Below, in pieces: positions 29,303-37,383 of a stretch of 64,000 nucleotides of DNA (position 1 is the stretch's first letter; the number at the start of each line of letters is the position of its first letter). The translations under genes were made by a program, and so were the position numbers. Below the pieces are notes generated by a model. It was not told the origin of the DNA, made no database searches, and saw nothing but the letters and a program-made list of their open reading frames with translations. This DNA is from Herbaspirillum rubrisubalbicans (GTDB lineage: Bacteria > Pseudomonadota > Gammaproteobacteria > Burkholderiales > Burkholderiaceae_D), in assembly GCF_003719195.1 (NCBI RefSeq), contig NZ_CP024996.1, forward strand, positions 1,302,001-1,366,000. Direction: 5' to 3'.

Positions 29303-31042
29303 ATGACTACGACCTCCTTCACCGATACCGGAACTGCTACGAAGACTAGCGAAAAGCTGGAGCCGTTACATCGTTTGTCTGACCAGTGGCCCATGGCAGC
29401 TTATTGGAAACGGTTCATTGAAATCGGCTTATCCAGTGTCCTGATCAATGCATTTGGCTTAGCCGCGCCATTGTTTTCCATGCTGATCTACGACAAGGTG
29501 ATCGGGAATAACATTCTCGATACCCTGTATGGGCTTTGCTTGGGGATGGCCTTGCTGGTCTTGTTCGATTTCGTACTGCGGTTATTGCGCGCTTTCTACG
29601 TCGAACACATCGCCTATACAGCAGATGTCGAGATCGATGAAAAAATGATCGAACAGATACTGGGACAACATCGCGGCGCGCTCTATAGTAGTGGGGACCT
29701 ACTGAGCAAGTATAAAGAGCTCAGCGCCAGCCGCGACGCCTTGTCATCCAGTTTCGTCCTGGCTATTGCAGATATGCCTTTTCTGGTGGTCTACCTGATT
29801 ACCCTTGGCCTGGTCGGTGGGCCGGTGGCGTTAGTGGCTTGTTCGATGGGCGCTATTTTGACTTTGCTGACATTGGTGATTCGCAAGCCCTTCCAGCGTT
29901 TCGGGACGCTCGCGCGGGATGCGGATGCACGCAAACTATCTTTGCTTGGCGAAATTGCTGCGCAGTCTGAACAAATCAAGGCCAGCCTCTGGCTAGACCT
30001 GATGCGCGGACGTTGGCAGAACCTTGCGCAGCGTGCGGCACTCATGCGCAGTCGTGCCCGATTCTGGTCCGCCGTGAATATGACGGTGGTGGTCGAGGGC
30101 GCGCTGGTAATTTGGATGTTAACCCTGGCTTTGGGTGCCGTTCTGGCAGATCGCAATGTTATTAGCATCGGTGCACTTACTGCATGCTCCTTGTTGGCCA
30201 GTCGTGCGGCTGGGCTGATCGGCAGCTTTTTGGTGCTGTTGGATCGCATGGATGTTTTTCGTCGTGCCAAGCGCGAATTTGCTTCGCTTGTCGATCAACT
30301 TCCAGCAGAGACTCAGATTGATTTGCCTGCCCGCGCTATTGTCGGTGATATCCACTTGAGCAATCTAGGCTTCACGTTTCCGGGAACCACACGGACTTCC
30401 TTGTCCGATGTATCGCTGCGCATTCGTCCGGGGGAGCGTATCGGTGTCTTGGGGCGCAATGGGTCCGGGAAGAGTACCTTGTTACGGTGCCTGGCCGGTG
30501 TGATACGACCGACCACGGGAGATATCACACTCGACGGTGCGGCTCTACATGCTTATTCACCGCAGTTGCGCGCTCAATGGCTCTGTTACAAGCAACAGGA
30601 TCCCTTGCTGTATGCCGGGACGCTGGATTTCAATCTGCGTGGTGATGGCAACTTGGTGCATACCGCCGATCTGGTAGATGCCATGACCGTTTCGGGGGCA
30701 GGTCAGATGCTGGAGCGAGGAGAGTTGTCATTAGACATGATGATCGCCGCCGGTGGTGCCAATCTCTCTGGCGGACAGCGTCAGGCCATTGCCTTGGCGC
30801 GTGCCTTAGCCAATGGTCCGCGCATGTTAATTCTGGATGAGCCCACCGCCGGGTTAGACAATGAAACCGAGCAGGCCGTGATCCAGCGTCTACTAGCCTA
30901 TACAGAGGGGCGCACGTTGATTGTCGCCACTCATTGTCTTGCTTTACTCAAAGCGGTGGACCGGCTCATCGTCGTGCAAGATGGAAAAATCCTGGCCGAT
31001 GGTCCACGTCACCAAATCTTGATTGAGGAGCCCCAGGCATGA
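29303..31042 (+). CDS. Type I secretion ABC transporter/permease (SiiF/HlyB-type)
   Basis: A 579-residue fused exporter. The N-terminal half is the six-helix domain (LINAFGLAAPLFSMLIYDKV in the first helix region). The C-terminal half is the ATPase: Walker A from G384 (GRNGSGKST), signature LSGGQRQ at about 488 and Walker B MLILDEPTAG at about 510. It lacks an N-terminal C39 peptidase-like domain, so it should not cleave a double-Gly leader. It lies 5 bp after the giant substrate and overlaps the following glycosyltransferase by four bases. It drives export of the product of 19917 through the HlyD- and TolC-like partners. Confidence 0.92.
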   Translation: MTTTSFTDTGTATKTSEKLEPLHRLSDQWPMAAYWKRFIEIGLSSVLINAFGLAAPLFSMLIYDKVIGNNILDTLYGLCLGMALLVLFDFVLRLLRAFYVEHIAYTADVEIDEKMIEQILGQHRGALYSSGDLLSKYKELSASRDALSSSFVLAIADMPFLVVYLITLGLVGGPVALVACSMGAILTLLTLVIRKPFQRFGTLARDADARKLSLLGEIAAQSEQIKASLWLDLMRGRWQNLAQRAALMRSRARFWSAVNMTVVVEGALVIWMLTLALGAVLADRNVISIGALTACSLLASRAAGLIGSFLVLLDRMDVFRRAKREFASLVDQLPAETQIDLPARAIVGDIHLSNLGFTFPGTTRTSLSDVSLRIRPGERIGVLGRNGSGKSTLLRCLAGVIRPTTGDITLDGAALHAYSPQLRAQWLCYKQQDPLLYAGTLDFNLRGDGNLVHTADLVDAMTVSGAGQMLERGELSLDMMIAAGGANLSGGQRQAIALARALANGPRMLILDEPTAGLDNETEQAVIQRLLAYTEGRTLIVATHCLALLKAVDRLIVVQDGKILADGPRHQILIEEPQA

Positions 31043-32328
31043 ACGTATTGTTCGTCCATCAGAATTTCCCCGGGCAATTCCGTCATTTGGCCAAGCATCT
31101 GGCGAGTTCGTCGGAACATCGCGTGATTGCCTTAACCATGAGTGAGACCGCAGCTATCGATGGCGTAACCTGTGTAAAGCATCAGATCCATGCCCCGGCG
31201 ACACAGCCCCATCCGCATCTTCAGGAATTCAATACGCAAGTCTATCGTGGGCAGTCTACGGCGCAAGCGGCGTTACGTCTGCGCAAGAAGGGATTTATCC
31301 CGGATCTGATCTGGGCGCATCCAGGCTGGGGAGAAGCACTATTTCTGAAAGACGTGTTCCCTGAAGCAAAGATGGTGTGCTATCAGGAGTTCTTCTATCG
31401 AGCCGATGGCAGTGATGTTAACTTTGATCCTGAGTATCCCTGCATGGGGATGGAGGCGCAATGGCATCTGCGTGTACGTAACAGTGTGCATCTACATGCA
31501 CTGGAAGCAGCCGATGCCAGCTACAGCCCAACCTATTGGCAACGCAACCAGTATCCCTCGCTTTACCGGGAAAAAATCGCAGTCCTGCACGACGGCATCG
31601 ATACAGATCTGATCAAGCCTGACGATGGTGCTTGGCTGGAGCTGGAGCAGGGGCGAAAGTTGACGGCGCAAGATGAGGTCATCACTTTCGTGAATCGCAA
31701 TCTGGAGCCGTATCGCGGATTCCACATGTTCATGCGGGCCTTGCCGGAGTTGTTATGGCGGCGTCCTAATGCCCATGTAGTGATCGTCGGCGGAGATGGA
31801 GTGAGCTACGGAGCAAAACTTCCCAGCGGGACGAGTTATCGCGAGAAGTTTCTGGCAGAACTGGGAGGAGAAATCGATCGCTCACGCGTGTCCTTTCTGG
31901 GTCAAATTCCTTACGGTCATTACATCAGTCTTCTGCAAATATCAGCTTGCCACGTCTATCTGACCTATCCCTTCGTCTTGTCTTGGTCGTTGCTAGAAAG
32001 TATGAGTGCTGGAGTCCCGTTGTTGGCCTCGGCGACAGCTCCAGTCAAGGAAGTCGTCGAGGACGGCGTCAATGGGTTACTAGTCGATTTCTTTTCCCCA
32101 CAGGAGTTGGTGGAGAAAGCCTGCACTTTGCTGAGTAATAGGGAGTTGGGACGTGCCTTGGGGATACAGGCCCGCCAGTCTGTTCGCGAAAGGTATGACC
32201 TGCAGCGAGTTTGCTTGCCGGAACAACTGAAATTGATGCGGCAGGTCGTGGAGAAACAACCGCGATCGCGGCTGCCTGGAGAATCTGAGTATGACCTGCC
32301 GTCATCTCAAAAACTAGTTCTTCAATAA
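31039..32328 (+). CDS. Glycosyltransferase family 4-like
   Basis: A 429-residue GT-B protein overlapping the ABC exporter gene (ATGA). The N-terminus MNVLFVHQNFPGQFRHLAKHL is the acceptor-domain start common in GT4 enzymes. The donor half includes FVNRNLEPYRGFHMFM, HVVIVGGDG and PFVLSWSLLESMSAG-P, the EX7E-type motif, and ends in LSNRELGRALG. No membrane segment is visible. Its coupling to an exporter of a sequon-rich giant protein makes a protein-glycosylation role attractive (inference). A role in exopolysaccharide assembly is the alternative. Confidence 0.82.
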   Translation: MNVLFVHQNFPGQFRHLAKHLASSSEHRVIALTMSETAAIDGVTCVKHQIHAPATQPHPHLQEFNTQVYRGQSTAQAALRLRKKGFIPDLIWAHPGWGEALFLKDVFPEAKMVCYQEFFYRADGSDVNFDPEYPCMGMEAQWHLRVRNSVHLHALEAADASYSPTYWQRNQYPSLYREKIAVLHDGIDTDLIKPDDGAWLELEQGRKLTAQDEVITFVNRNLEPYRGFHMFMRALPELLWRRPNAHVVIVGGDGVSYGAKLPSGTSYREKFLAELGGEIDRSRVSFLGQIPYGHYISLLQISACHVYLTYPFVLSWSLLESMSAGVPLLASATAPVKEVVEDGVNGLLVDFFSPQELVEKACTLLSNRELGRALGIQARQSVRERYDLQRVCLPEQLKLMRQVVEKQPRSRLPGESEYDLPSSQKLVLQ

Positions 32329-32344
32329 CGATAGGAAATGTGCA

Positions 32345-32710
32345 ATGAAAATAAAGGTATGCGCTACGGCTCTGTTTTTCTTCATGCTGTCCCTGACCTC
32401 CTATGCATGGAGTTGGGGCTGTCAAATTGAAAGTGCTGGGCAGCGCTCGTCCGAAACGCAAAGACCATCCCAATCACGGGTTACGCTCTATGTGGGTGAA
32501 GTTGGAAAATGGGGGGATTTACAGGCCAGGTTGTCGAAGATTGATGGCAGCGAGTTGGTGGAGGTCGACGTCAAAGCGCCAGAGTTCAGTCAGAGGCTGC
32601 AATTAGCTCCCAATGCCCCACATACCCTTCAGTTGTGTGGCAAGGAAGTCATGATTACTTTGAATGGGCTGGGCAATACTTCCGCGACATTCATCGTGTC
32701 CGTATTTTGA
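32345..32710 (+). CDS. Secreted small hypothetical protein
   Basis: A 121-residue protein with a clear signal peptide (about residues 1-22, hydrophobic FFFMLSLTSYA), then WGCQIES. The mature part is about 100 residues with two Cys (one just after the cleavage site, one in LCGKE), possibly a disulfide. Its repeated beta-type segments suggest a small periplasmic beta-sandwich. It lies 16 bp after the GT4 gene on the same strand. I do not recognise the family. Confidence 0.6.
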   Translation: MKIKVCATALFFFMLSLTSYAWSWGCQIESAGQRSSETQRPSQSRVTLYVGEVGKWGDLQARLSKIDGSELVEVDVKAPEFSQRLQLAPNAPHTLQLCGKEVMITLNGLGNTSATFIVSVF

Positions 32711-32733
32711 TTCCTCTGAAATGGTGTTGTGAC

Positions 32734-33051
32734 ATGGAATCGGCACGAGAAGCAGATCATTTGGTCAGAGGAACTTTTATAGGAATGCTGGGGAGCGCAG
32801 CCACTTTGCCTCTGGTTTATCACATCATGGTCGCACTGGGATGGGAGGGCGTCTGGTCGGTTGTTGGTGTCACTTTCATTGTCTTGGGGCTACTACTTTT
32901 GCTACCGCCGATTTGCAAACTGTTGCGCGGAGAACATCGCTTGAACATCGAAGACGACATAAAAAGCCTGAAGGCAACGATAACGGGAAGGGCGCTTGGG
33001 CTTTTGCTTGGTCTGATTCTCGGTGCGCCCGCGATTACTTTGTCGCGCTGA
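32734..33051 (+). CDS. Small hypothetical membrane protein
   Basis: I prefer the ATG at 32734, which avoids overlap with the preceding gene; an upstream in-frame start at 32635 overlaps it. The product is 105 residues with about three hydrophobic segments (GMLGSAATLPLVYHIMVAL, VVGVTFIVLGLLLLLPPIC and ALGLLLGLILGAPAITL) around a charged loop (LRGEHRLNIEDDIKSLK). The family is unknown. It is the last gene before the hairpin cluster ending this transcription unit. Confidence 0.5.
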   Translation: MESAREADHLVRGTFIGMLGSAATLPLVYHIMVALGWEGVWSVVGVTFIVLGLLLLLPPICKLLRGEHRLNIEDDIKSLKATITGRALGLLLGLILGAPAITLSR

Positions 33052-33101
33052 TTCATTCACATCAAAGGAGCTAGGAATGGAATAACAACAACGACATCAG
33101 T

Positions 33102-33129
33102 CGCTCTCATCCCCCTCAGAGAGCGTTTC
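33102..33129 (+). terminator. Hairpin 1 of a C-rich stem-loop cluster
   Basis: The stem CGCTCTC (33102-33108) / GAGAGCG (33119-33125) has a C-rich loop containing CCCCCT and is followed by TTTCT. It could act as a terminator for the secretion locus. Confidence 0.55.
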
Positions 33130-33132
33130 TGT

Positions 33133-33179
33133 ATTGTCTGCAGACGCCCCCCCAACCCTCCCCCTAGTCTGCAGACAAT
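33133..33179 (+). repeat. Hairpin 2: inverted repeat with palindromic arms
   Basis: ATTGTCTGCAGAC (33133-33145) and GTCTGCAGACAAT (33167-33179) form a 13-bp perfect inverted repeat. Each arm contains the self-palindrome GTCTGCAGAC. The 21-nt loop is almost all C, with two runs of five or more C. Confidence 0.75.
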
Positions 33180-33180
33180 T

Positions 33181-33219
33181 ATCCCAGTCGCTTCCCCCTA
33201 AAGTGACTGGGATTTTTTT
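33181..33219 (+). terminator. Strong rho-independent terminator
   Basis: ATCCCAGTC (33181-33189) pairs with GACTGGGAT (33205-33213), and the stem extends through a G-T wobble and CTT/AAG. The loop holds CCCCCTA. A run of T follows to 33219. This is the clearest terminator closing the block that starts at 8788. Confidence 0.85.
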
Positions 33220-33343
33220 GATTTTATTCTGATGAAAGCGAACTGTGATCTCCGGCTGAAGTGCAGATCCTGCCGACGTTAAAGAGACGCACCTGCAAAG
33301 AATGCTGTTTGGTCGCGCACGTAACTTACTTAGATTTAATTAT

Positions 33344-33436
33344 ATGAAAATAGCGCAAATCGTGATCATTGTTCTCACCGTACTTCTCTATATCGGTGTT
33401 GCCTTGCTTTTTGCAGTGACAGAGCCTGTCCGCTAA
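33344..33436 (+). CDS. Possible 30-residue single-TM small protein
   Basis: ATG at 33344, stop TAA at 33434-33436. The product is one hydrophobic helix (IAQIVIIVLTVLLYIGVALLF) with a short charged tail. There is no strong ribosome site, and an in-frame stop lies just upstream. It is reported because its composition is that of a membrane helix; it may be chance. Confidence 0.25.
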   Translation: MKIAQIVIIVLTVLLYIGVALLFAVTEPVR

Positions 33437-33556
33437 ATCAGCGATTCTCCTCGCAGACCTGAATCATTTCGCCGAGAGTCCGAGGTTGCGATATTGCATT
33501 AAATACTGATCCACCGAGGGTGCGATAAAATCTTGGATTACCTTGGAGGTAGTTCG

Positions 33557-33574
33557 TGTCTTCGTACGAAGACA
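33557..33574. promoter_or_regulatory. Perfect 18-bp palindrome TGTCTTCGTACGAAGACA
   Basis: An exact palindrome centred on CGTACG in otherwise non-coding DNA. It could be a repressor operator, a recombinase site for the nearby serine recombinase, or a mobile-element end. Its first nine bases recur at 44695, upstream of tnsA. Confidence 0.45.
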
Positions 33575-33741
33575 GAATCAGAACGGTCAAGCTCTATATT
33601 AAGCTGTGAAAGCGTACAGGCCCGTGCACCCTGCGAGGTTCGCCCTCGTATGTTTGCGGACGTGCACCGAATGTGAAGCACCCGTTAGATCTGAAGAATG
33701 CGGTTGGCGTTGATCTTTGTGCCCCCCTAAATTGGAAAAAG

Positions 33742-34296
33742 TCACATATTTTTTAGTAGTCTCGCCAGCGTTTTTGGGTGAATTCCAAAGTGTTCGGAGA
33801 CAGCTGGAATAGACCAAGATGCTTGTTTGATTAGCTTTAGTGCCTCTTCACATTGTTCATTGGAAAGGGATGGGCGGCGTCCTATGACTTTTCCTGCACT
33901 CTTGGCGCACGCCATACCTGCTCTTGTGCGCTCACTAATTAAAGAGCGCTCGAATTCTGCCAATGCAGCCATCACGTGGAAAATCAATCTACCACCTGCG
34001 GAAGATGTATCCATGTGTTCAGTAACAGAAGAAAAACCGATTCCCTTTTTGGCGAAATACTCGAGCAACTGAGTCAGATGAGTCAGGGAGCGGCCAAGCC
34101 GATCCAGTCTCCAAACAATCAGAGTATCTCCGGCTCGGAGGTTTGCGATTGCTTCATCTAGCCCGGGTCTTGACGAAATTGCGCCGGACACGCCCCAATC
34201 TTTGTAAATGATCTCACAGCCTCTTGCCCTGAGTGACTGAATTTGAAGTTCAAGATTTTGCTCTTCGGTTGAAACACGAGCATATCCTGCGATCAT
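33742..34296 (-). CDS. Serine recombinase (resolvase/invertase family)
   Basis: I chose the start at 34296 because G-rich DNA ending AAGAG precedes that ATG on the minus strand; a longer in-frame start at 34347 adds 17 unrelated residues. The product is 184 residues. The catalytic Ser is in YARVSTEEQ near residue 9. The domain continues through VWRLDRLGRSL and the LIFHVMAALAEFER helix to a C-terminal helix-turn-helix (SWSIPAVSEHFGIHPKTLAR). It is typical of small resolvases of Tn3-like elements or DNA invertases. No transposase is adjacent, so it may be a leftover of an element or act on sites nearby. Confidence 0.85.
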   Translation of the reverse strand: MIAGYARVSTEEQNLELQIQSLRARGCEIIYKDWGVSGAISSRPGLDEAIANLRAGDTLIVWRLDRLGRSLTHLTQLLEYFAKKGIGFSSVTEHMDTSSAGGRLIFHVMAALAEFERSLISERTRAGMACAKSAGKVIGRRPSLSNEQCEEALKLIKQASWSIPAVSEHFGIHPKTLARLLKNM

Positions 34297-34445
34297 CTCT
34301 TCCCCCCCAAGATATTTAGAAAGCCTTGGTCCAGCCGATATGATCATGTTATTTATGTTCGGCGTACCATGAAATGGATGCTGCTTTCCTCTTCTGATAA
34401 CGATTGAACAGCCATCCCCAATAATTTGAGGAGAAGGCGCGGCAC

Positions 34446-35156
34446 TTAAGCATAGGCGGTTGCCAGAAACGCAAGTGCTGCCGACCAGGATTTTTCGTCG
34501 GAATAAGCGTCATGGCGCATACGTCTATCACCAAACGTATTAGCATCCAAATTGGTGAAGCTATGTTTGGCATGACCATAGATGATCATCTCCCAACGAG
34601 CTTCGGCTCTCGTCATTTCCTGATGAAATGACATGACATCTTGAATCGGAACGAGTTCGTCCAACCCGCCGGTGCAGATAAGGATGGGGGCTGATACTTT
34701 TCCGGTCTGTGCCGGCAATTTGGTGGAGAGTAATCCATGAAAACTAAGTACGGCTGCGACTTTTTCTCCAGAACGCGCTAGTTCCAAAGCAGCCATCCCT
34801 CCGAAACAATATCCAATCACTGCTACATTTGTTGGTGACACTCCGGCGACTTGGCAAAGATGTTCAAGATTCTGCTTTACCAGGCGACGCATCTGTTCTG
34901 GATCGTTCTGCAGGTTGGTAACTGCCCGGTTGGCCTCGTTCCTGGTCAATGAATGGGAAACACGATGCAGCTGCGGCGCAAAAGCGATATATCCCATGGC
35001 AGCAAGCGTCGCACAACGTCTTTTGACATTAGCGGTAATCCCCGGTGCCTCGTGCAGCACCAGTGCAGCCCGTCCGTTGGGTATGCTTGAGGGCATATAC
35101 CATTCGCCGAGCGCTGAGAGATCTCTTGCCGCCTTGTCGAGATTGTCCGACGTCAT
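34446..35156 (-). CDS. Dienelactone hydrolase family alpha/beta-hydrolase
   Basis: A 236-residue protein with the DLH catalytic layout: HEAPG near residue 35, the nucleophile Cys117 in GYCFGG, an Asp in GLDELVP and a His in YGHAKHSF. The family hydrolyses dienelactones and related esters or lactones in the cytoplasm. It overlaps the upstream old-yellow-enzyme gene by four bases, so the two form an operon. The pair is commonly associated with detoxification of unsaturated electrophiles. The exact substrate is unknown. Confidence 0.85.
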   Translation of the reverse strand: MTSDNLDKAARDLSALGEWYMPSSIPNGRAALVLHEAPGITANVKRRCATLAAMGYIAFAPQLHRVSHSLTRNEANRAVTNLQNDPEQMRRLVKQNLEHLCQVAGVSPTNVAVIGYCFGGMAALELARSGEKVAAVLSFHGLLSTKLPAQTGKVSAPILICTGGLDELVPIQDVMSFHQEMTRAEARWEMIIYGHAKHSFTNLDANTFGDRRMRHDAYSDEKSWSAALAFLATAYA

Positions 35157-36268
35157 TTTGGCTCTCCTGATTGGGAGAGTTCTGCGGAATAGGTAGGATA
35201 GTCTAGATAGCCAACTGGCCCCTGAGAGAACCAGGTTGACTGGTCAGATTCTCTTAAAGGTGCATTTTGGGCGACGCGTTCCGGAAGATCCGGATTGGCA
35301 ATGAACAGTCGGCCGAAAGTGATAGCATCGCCGACACCGGTTTGAAGTTGATCCTGTGCTCTTGAAATATCGAAGTCTGCATTTAAGATGACTGGCCCTT
35401 TGAATGCGCTGCGGAGTTGAGATGCCATTGGTGGCAAATATCCGGTCCCAAACGTTCCATTTAAAGGTGGTTCGCGTAGTTCAAGACATGAAATACCGAT
35501 GGACGACAAGCTAGAGATTGCTTCTAAATAGAGGGGGAGGGGATTGCTATCCGTCACCCCTAGGGTTTCGCTATTTGGCGATAGTCGCACACTGGTGCGA
35601 TCAGCACCGATGGTGTCCGCCACCGCGTTAGTTACCTCGTTAAGCAAACGAATGCGATTCTGGATAGAGCCACCATAAATGTCAGCGCGCAGGTTGGCGC
35701 TATCACGAAGGAACTGGTCAATCAGATATCCGTTCGCGGCATGAATTTGAACACCATCGAAACCTGCTTGGAGGGCATTACGCGCGCTCTGGCGGAATTC
35801 TTCCAGTAGTTTGGGAATTTCCTCGATACGCAGAGGCCGTGCGGCGACGTTGGGAAGCTTCCCTGCATAGGTATGTGCCTGCCCAGGGGCGGTGGTGGCA
35901 GAGGCAGAAACTGCTTGTGCACCTTGGGCGAAGCTGGGGTGGACCAGACGTCCCATATGCCAGAGTTGTGCCATGATTCTTCCGCCAGCAAGATGTACCG
36001 CATCAGTCACGGTCCGCCAGGCGGCGACTTGTTCTGCTGACCAGATACCTGGTGCATAGGCCCAGCCAAGGCCTTGTTGCGTGATGCCTATTGCTTCGCT
36101 GATGATCAGACCAGCACTGGCGCGTTGCGCATAATATTCCGCCATCAAAGGTGTCGGGAGGTGTTCGCGAGTGGCACGGCCACGCGTCATTGGTGCCATA
36201 AAAATGCGATTAGGTGCACGGATGGCACCCAATTGGATCGGATCGAAAAGAGAGGCGGGCGTGGGCAT
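35153..36268 (-). CDS. nemA: Old yellow enzyme family alkene reductase (NemA-like)
   Basis: I chose the start at 36268 (CTGGAG just upstream), giving 371 residues; a longer frame to 36388 would run into the LysR promoter. FMN/substrate elements include the N-terminal FDPIQLGAIRAPNRIFMAPMTR, QLWHMGRLVHP, the conserved HAANGYLIDQFLRD and RLSPN, followed by a C-terminal TFGRLFIANPDLP motif. The family reduces activated alkenes, N-ethylmaleimide or nitro compounds with NAD(P)H. It is co-transcribed with the DLH gene and divergent from a LysR gene 108 bp away, which probably controls it. Confidence 0.88.
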   Translation of the reverse strand: MPTPASLFDPIQLGAIRAPNRIFMAPMTRGRATREHLPTPLMAEYYAQRASAGLIISEAIGITQQGLGWAYAPGIWSAEQVAAWRTVTDAVHLAGGRIMAQLWHMGRLVHPSFAQGAQAVSASATTAPGQAHTYAGKLPNVAARPLRIEEIPKLLEEFRQSARNALQAGFDGVQIHAANGYLIDQFLRDSANLRADIYGGSIQNRIRLLNEVTNAVADTIGADRTSVRLSPNSETLGVTDSNPLPLYLEAISSLSSIGISCLELREPPLNGTFGTGYLPPMASQLRSAFKGPVILNADFDISRAQDQLQTGVGDAITFGRLFIANPDLPERVAQNAPLRESDQSTWFSQGPVGYLDYPTYSAELSQSGEPK

Positions 36269-36367
36269 GGAAAAGCTCCAGGAAGTTGTCGTGGCATCGA
36301 GGGTGAAATTGCTGCAAACACAATAGAGGTCGCGATTGTCATTGACAACACAACTACATGCCATAAC

Positions 36368-36390
36368 ATATGTTCCATGACGGAACATAT
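36368..36390. promoter_or_regulatory. Putative LysR operator over the lysR start codon
   Basis: A perfect inverted repeat ATATGTTCC-N5-GGAACATAT whose spacer contains the ATG at 36377. It contains a T-N11-A core as in LysR boxes. Its position favours negative autoregulation together with control of the divergent nemA operon. Confidence 0.6.
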
Positions 36391-37315
36391 TGGAATTGAA
36401 GGCCTTACCGGCCTGATCGCGTTTGCACGCGTAGCGTCGCAGGGGAGTTTTACGGCCGCTGCACGAACGCTGTCGATATCGCCATCGGCGGTGACAAAGA
36501 GCATTCAGCGGCTGGAGACGCGCTTGGGACTGCGTTTGTTCACGCGTACCACGCGTTCATTGACTTTGACGCCGGAAGGGATTGATCTGCATGGAAAAGT
36601 GCTGCGGCTGTTGCAGGCACTCGATGAAATAGAACAGTTTGCGGCCACGGTTCACGCGGAGCCTGCCGGCACGTTGAAAGTGGCCGCACCTCTACCCATT
36701 GGCACTCATGTGCTAGGTCCCGCGTTGTCTACATTGCGTTTGCGTTATCCGCGGTTATCAATTGATTTACGCTTGGCAGATCGTTATGTCGACCTGGTCG
36801 CTGAGGGCATCGATATTGCGGTTCGAGTAGGAGACTTACCCGACTCCGGCCTAATGGGGCGCATTCTGGCACCGAATTCGCTAGGCTTTTATGCATCTCC
36901 TGGTTATCTTGCGCAGCGCGGTACACCAAAGCATCATGACGAGTTGCTTCTGCACGACACGGCTAATTTTCGGTACCAAAGTTCTGGGTACCCATTGCGC
37001 TGGCAGTTCAGGAAGGGGGAGAAAACGGTGGATATCACGCCTCAGGCCAATATCGTCGCAGACACAAGCGATGCCCTTTTGGCCGTCTTAGTTGGCGGAG
37101 GTGGGATAGGCGTGCTGGCGACCTACATCGCTTCGGCCGCAGTTCGGCGTGGAGAGTTGGTCCCCCTTTTACGAGACTATCGCCTTGAATGTACGAATAT
37201 CAGTGTCGTTTGGCCGGAAAGTCGGCGTAACAATCCGAATGTTCGAGCATTCATTAGTTTTCTGAGTGAGATTTTTGATTTTAAAAAGACCCATTCAGAG
37301 GAACGTAAACATTAG
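36377..37315 (+). CDS. LysR-family transcriptional regulator
   Basis: The start at 36377 is set by the conserved N-terminus (IEGLTGLIAFARVASQGSFT); upstream in-frame codons belong to divergent DNA. The product is 312 residues. A winged helix-turn-helix occupies residues 1-65 (ARTLSISPSAVTKSIQRLE), followed by the periplasmic-binding-protein-like effector domain. It is divergent from nemA-DLH, the classic arrangement for regulating that operon. The inducer is unknown, probably an electrophile or aromatic compound. Confidence 0.9.
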   Translation: MTEHIGIEGLTGLIAFARVASQGSFTAAARTLSISPSAVTKSIQRLETRLGLRLFTRTTRSLTLTPEGIDLHGKVLRLLQALDEIEQFAATVHAEPAGTLKVAAPLPIGTHVLGPALSTLRLRYPRLSIDLRLADRYVDLVAEGIDIAVRVGDLPDSGLMGRILAPNSLGFYASPGYLAQRGTPKHHDELLLHDTANFRYQSSGYPLRWQFRKGEKTVDITPQANIVADTSDALLAVLVGGGGIGVLATYIASAAVRRGELVPLLRDYRLECTNISVVWPESRRNNPNVRAFISFLSEIFDFKKTHSEERKH

Positions 37316-37319
37316 GAGA

Positions 37320-37357
37320 ACAGCCGCAGAGCAGTGACAATTTAAGGCTGCGGCTGT
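37320..37357. terminator. Inverted repeat between convergent lysR and the HU remnant
   Basis: ACAGCCGCAG (37320-37329) and CTGCGGCTGT (37348-37357) form a perfect 10-bp stem. No good T-tract follows on either strand, so it is a possible but weak bidirectional terminator. Confidence 0.4.
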
Positions 37358-37383
37358 GGGAAGTCCAAGGCAGGTGTGGCGGA

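Larger units (their letters stand above)
33220..33741. other. Intergenic stretch at the island boundary
   Basis: About 520 bp with no convincing long gene. It contains a possible 30-codon membrane smORF (33344-33436) and a perfect 18-bp palindrome (33557-33574). GC drops noticeably here relative to the surface locus, so this is the likely left boundary of the accessory island. Confidence 0.5.
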
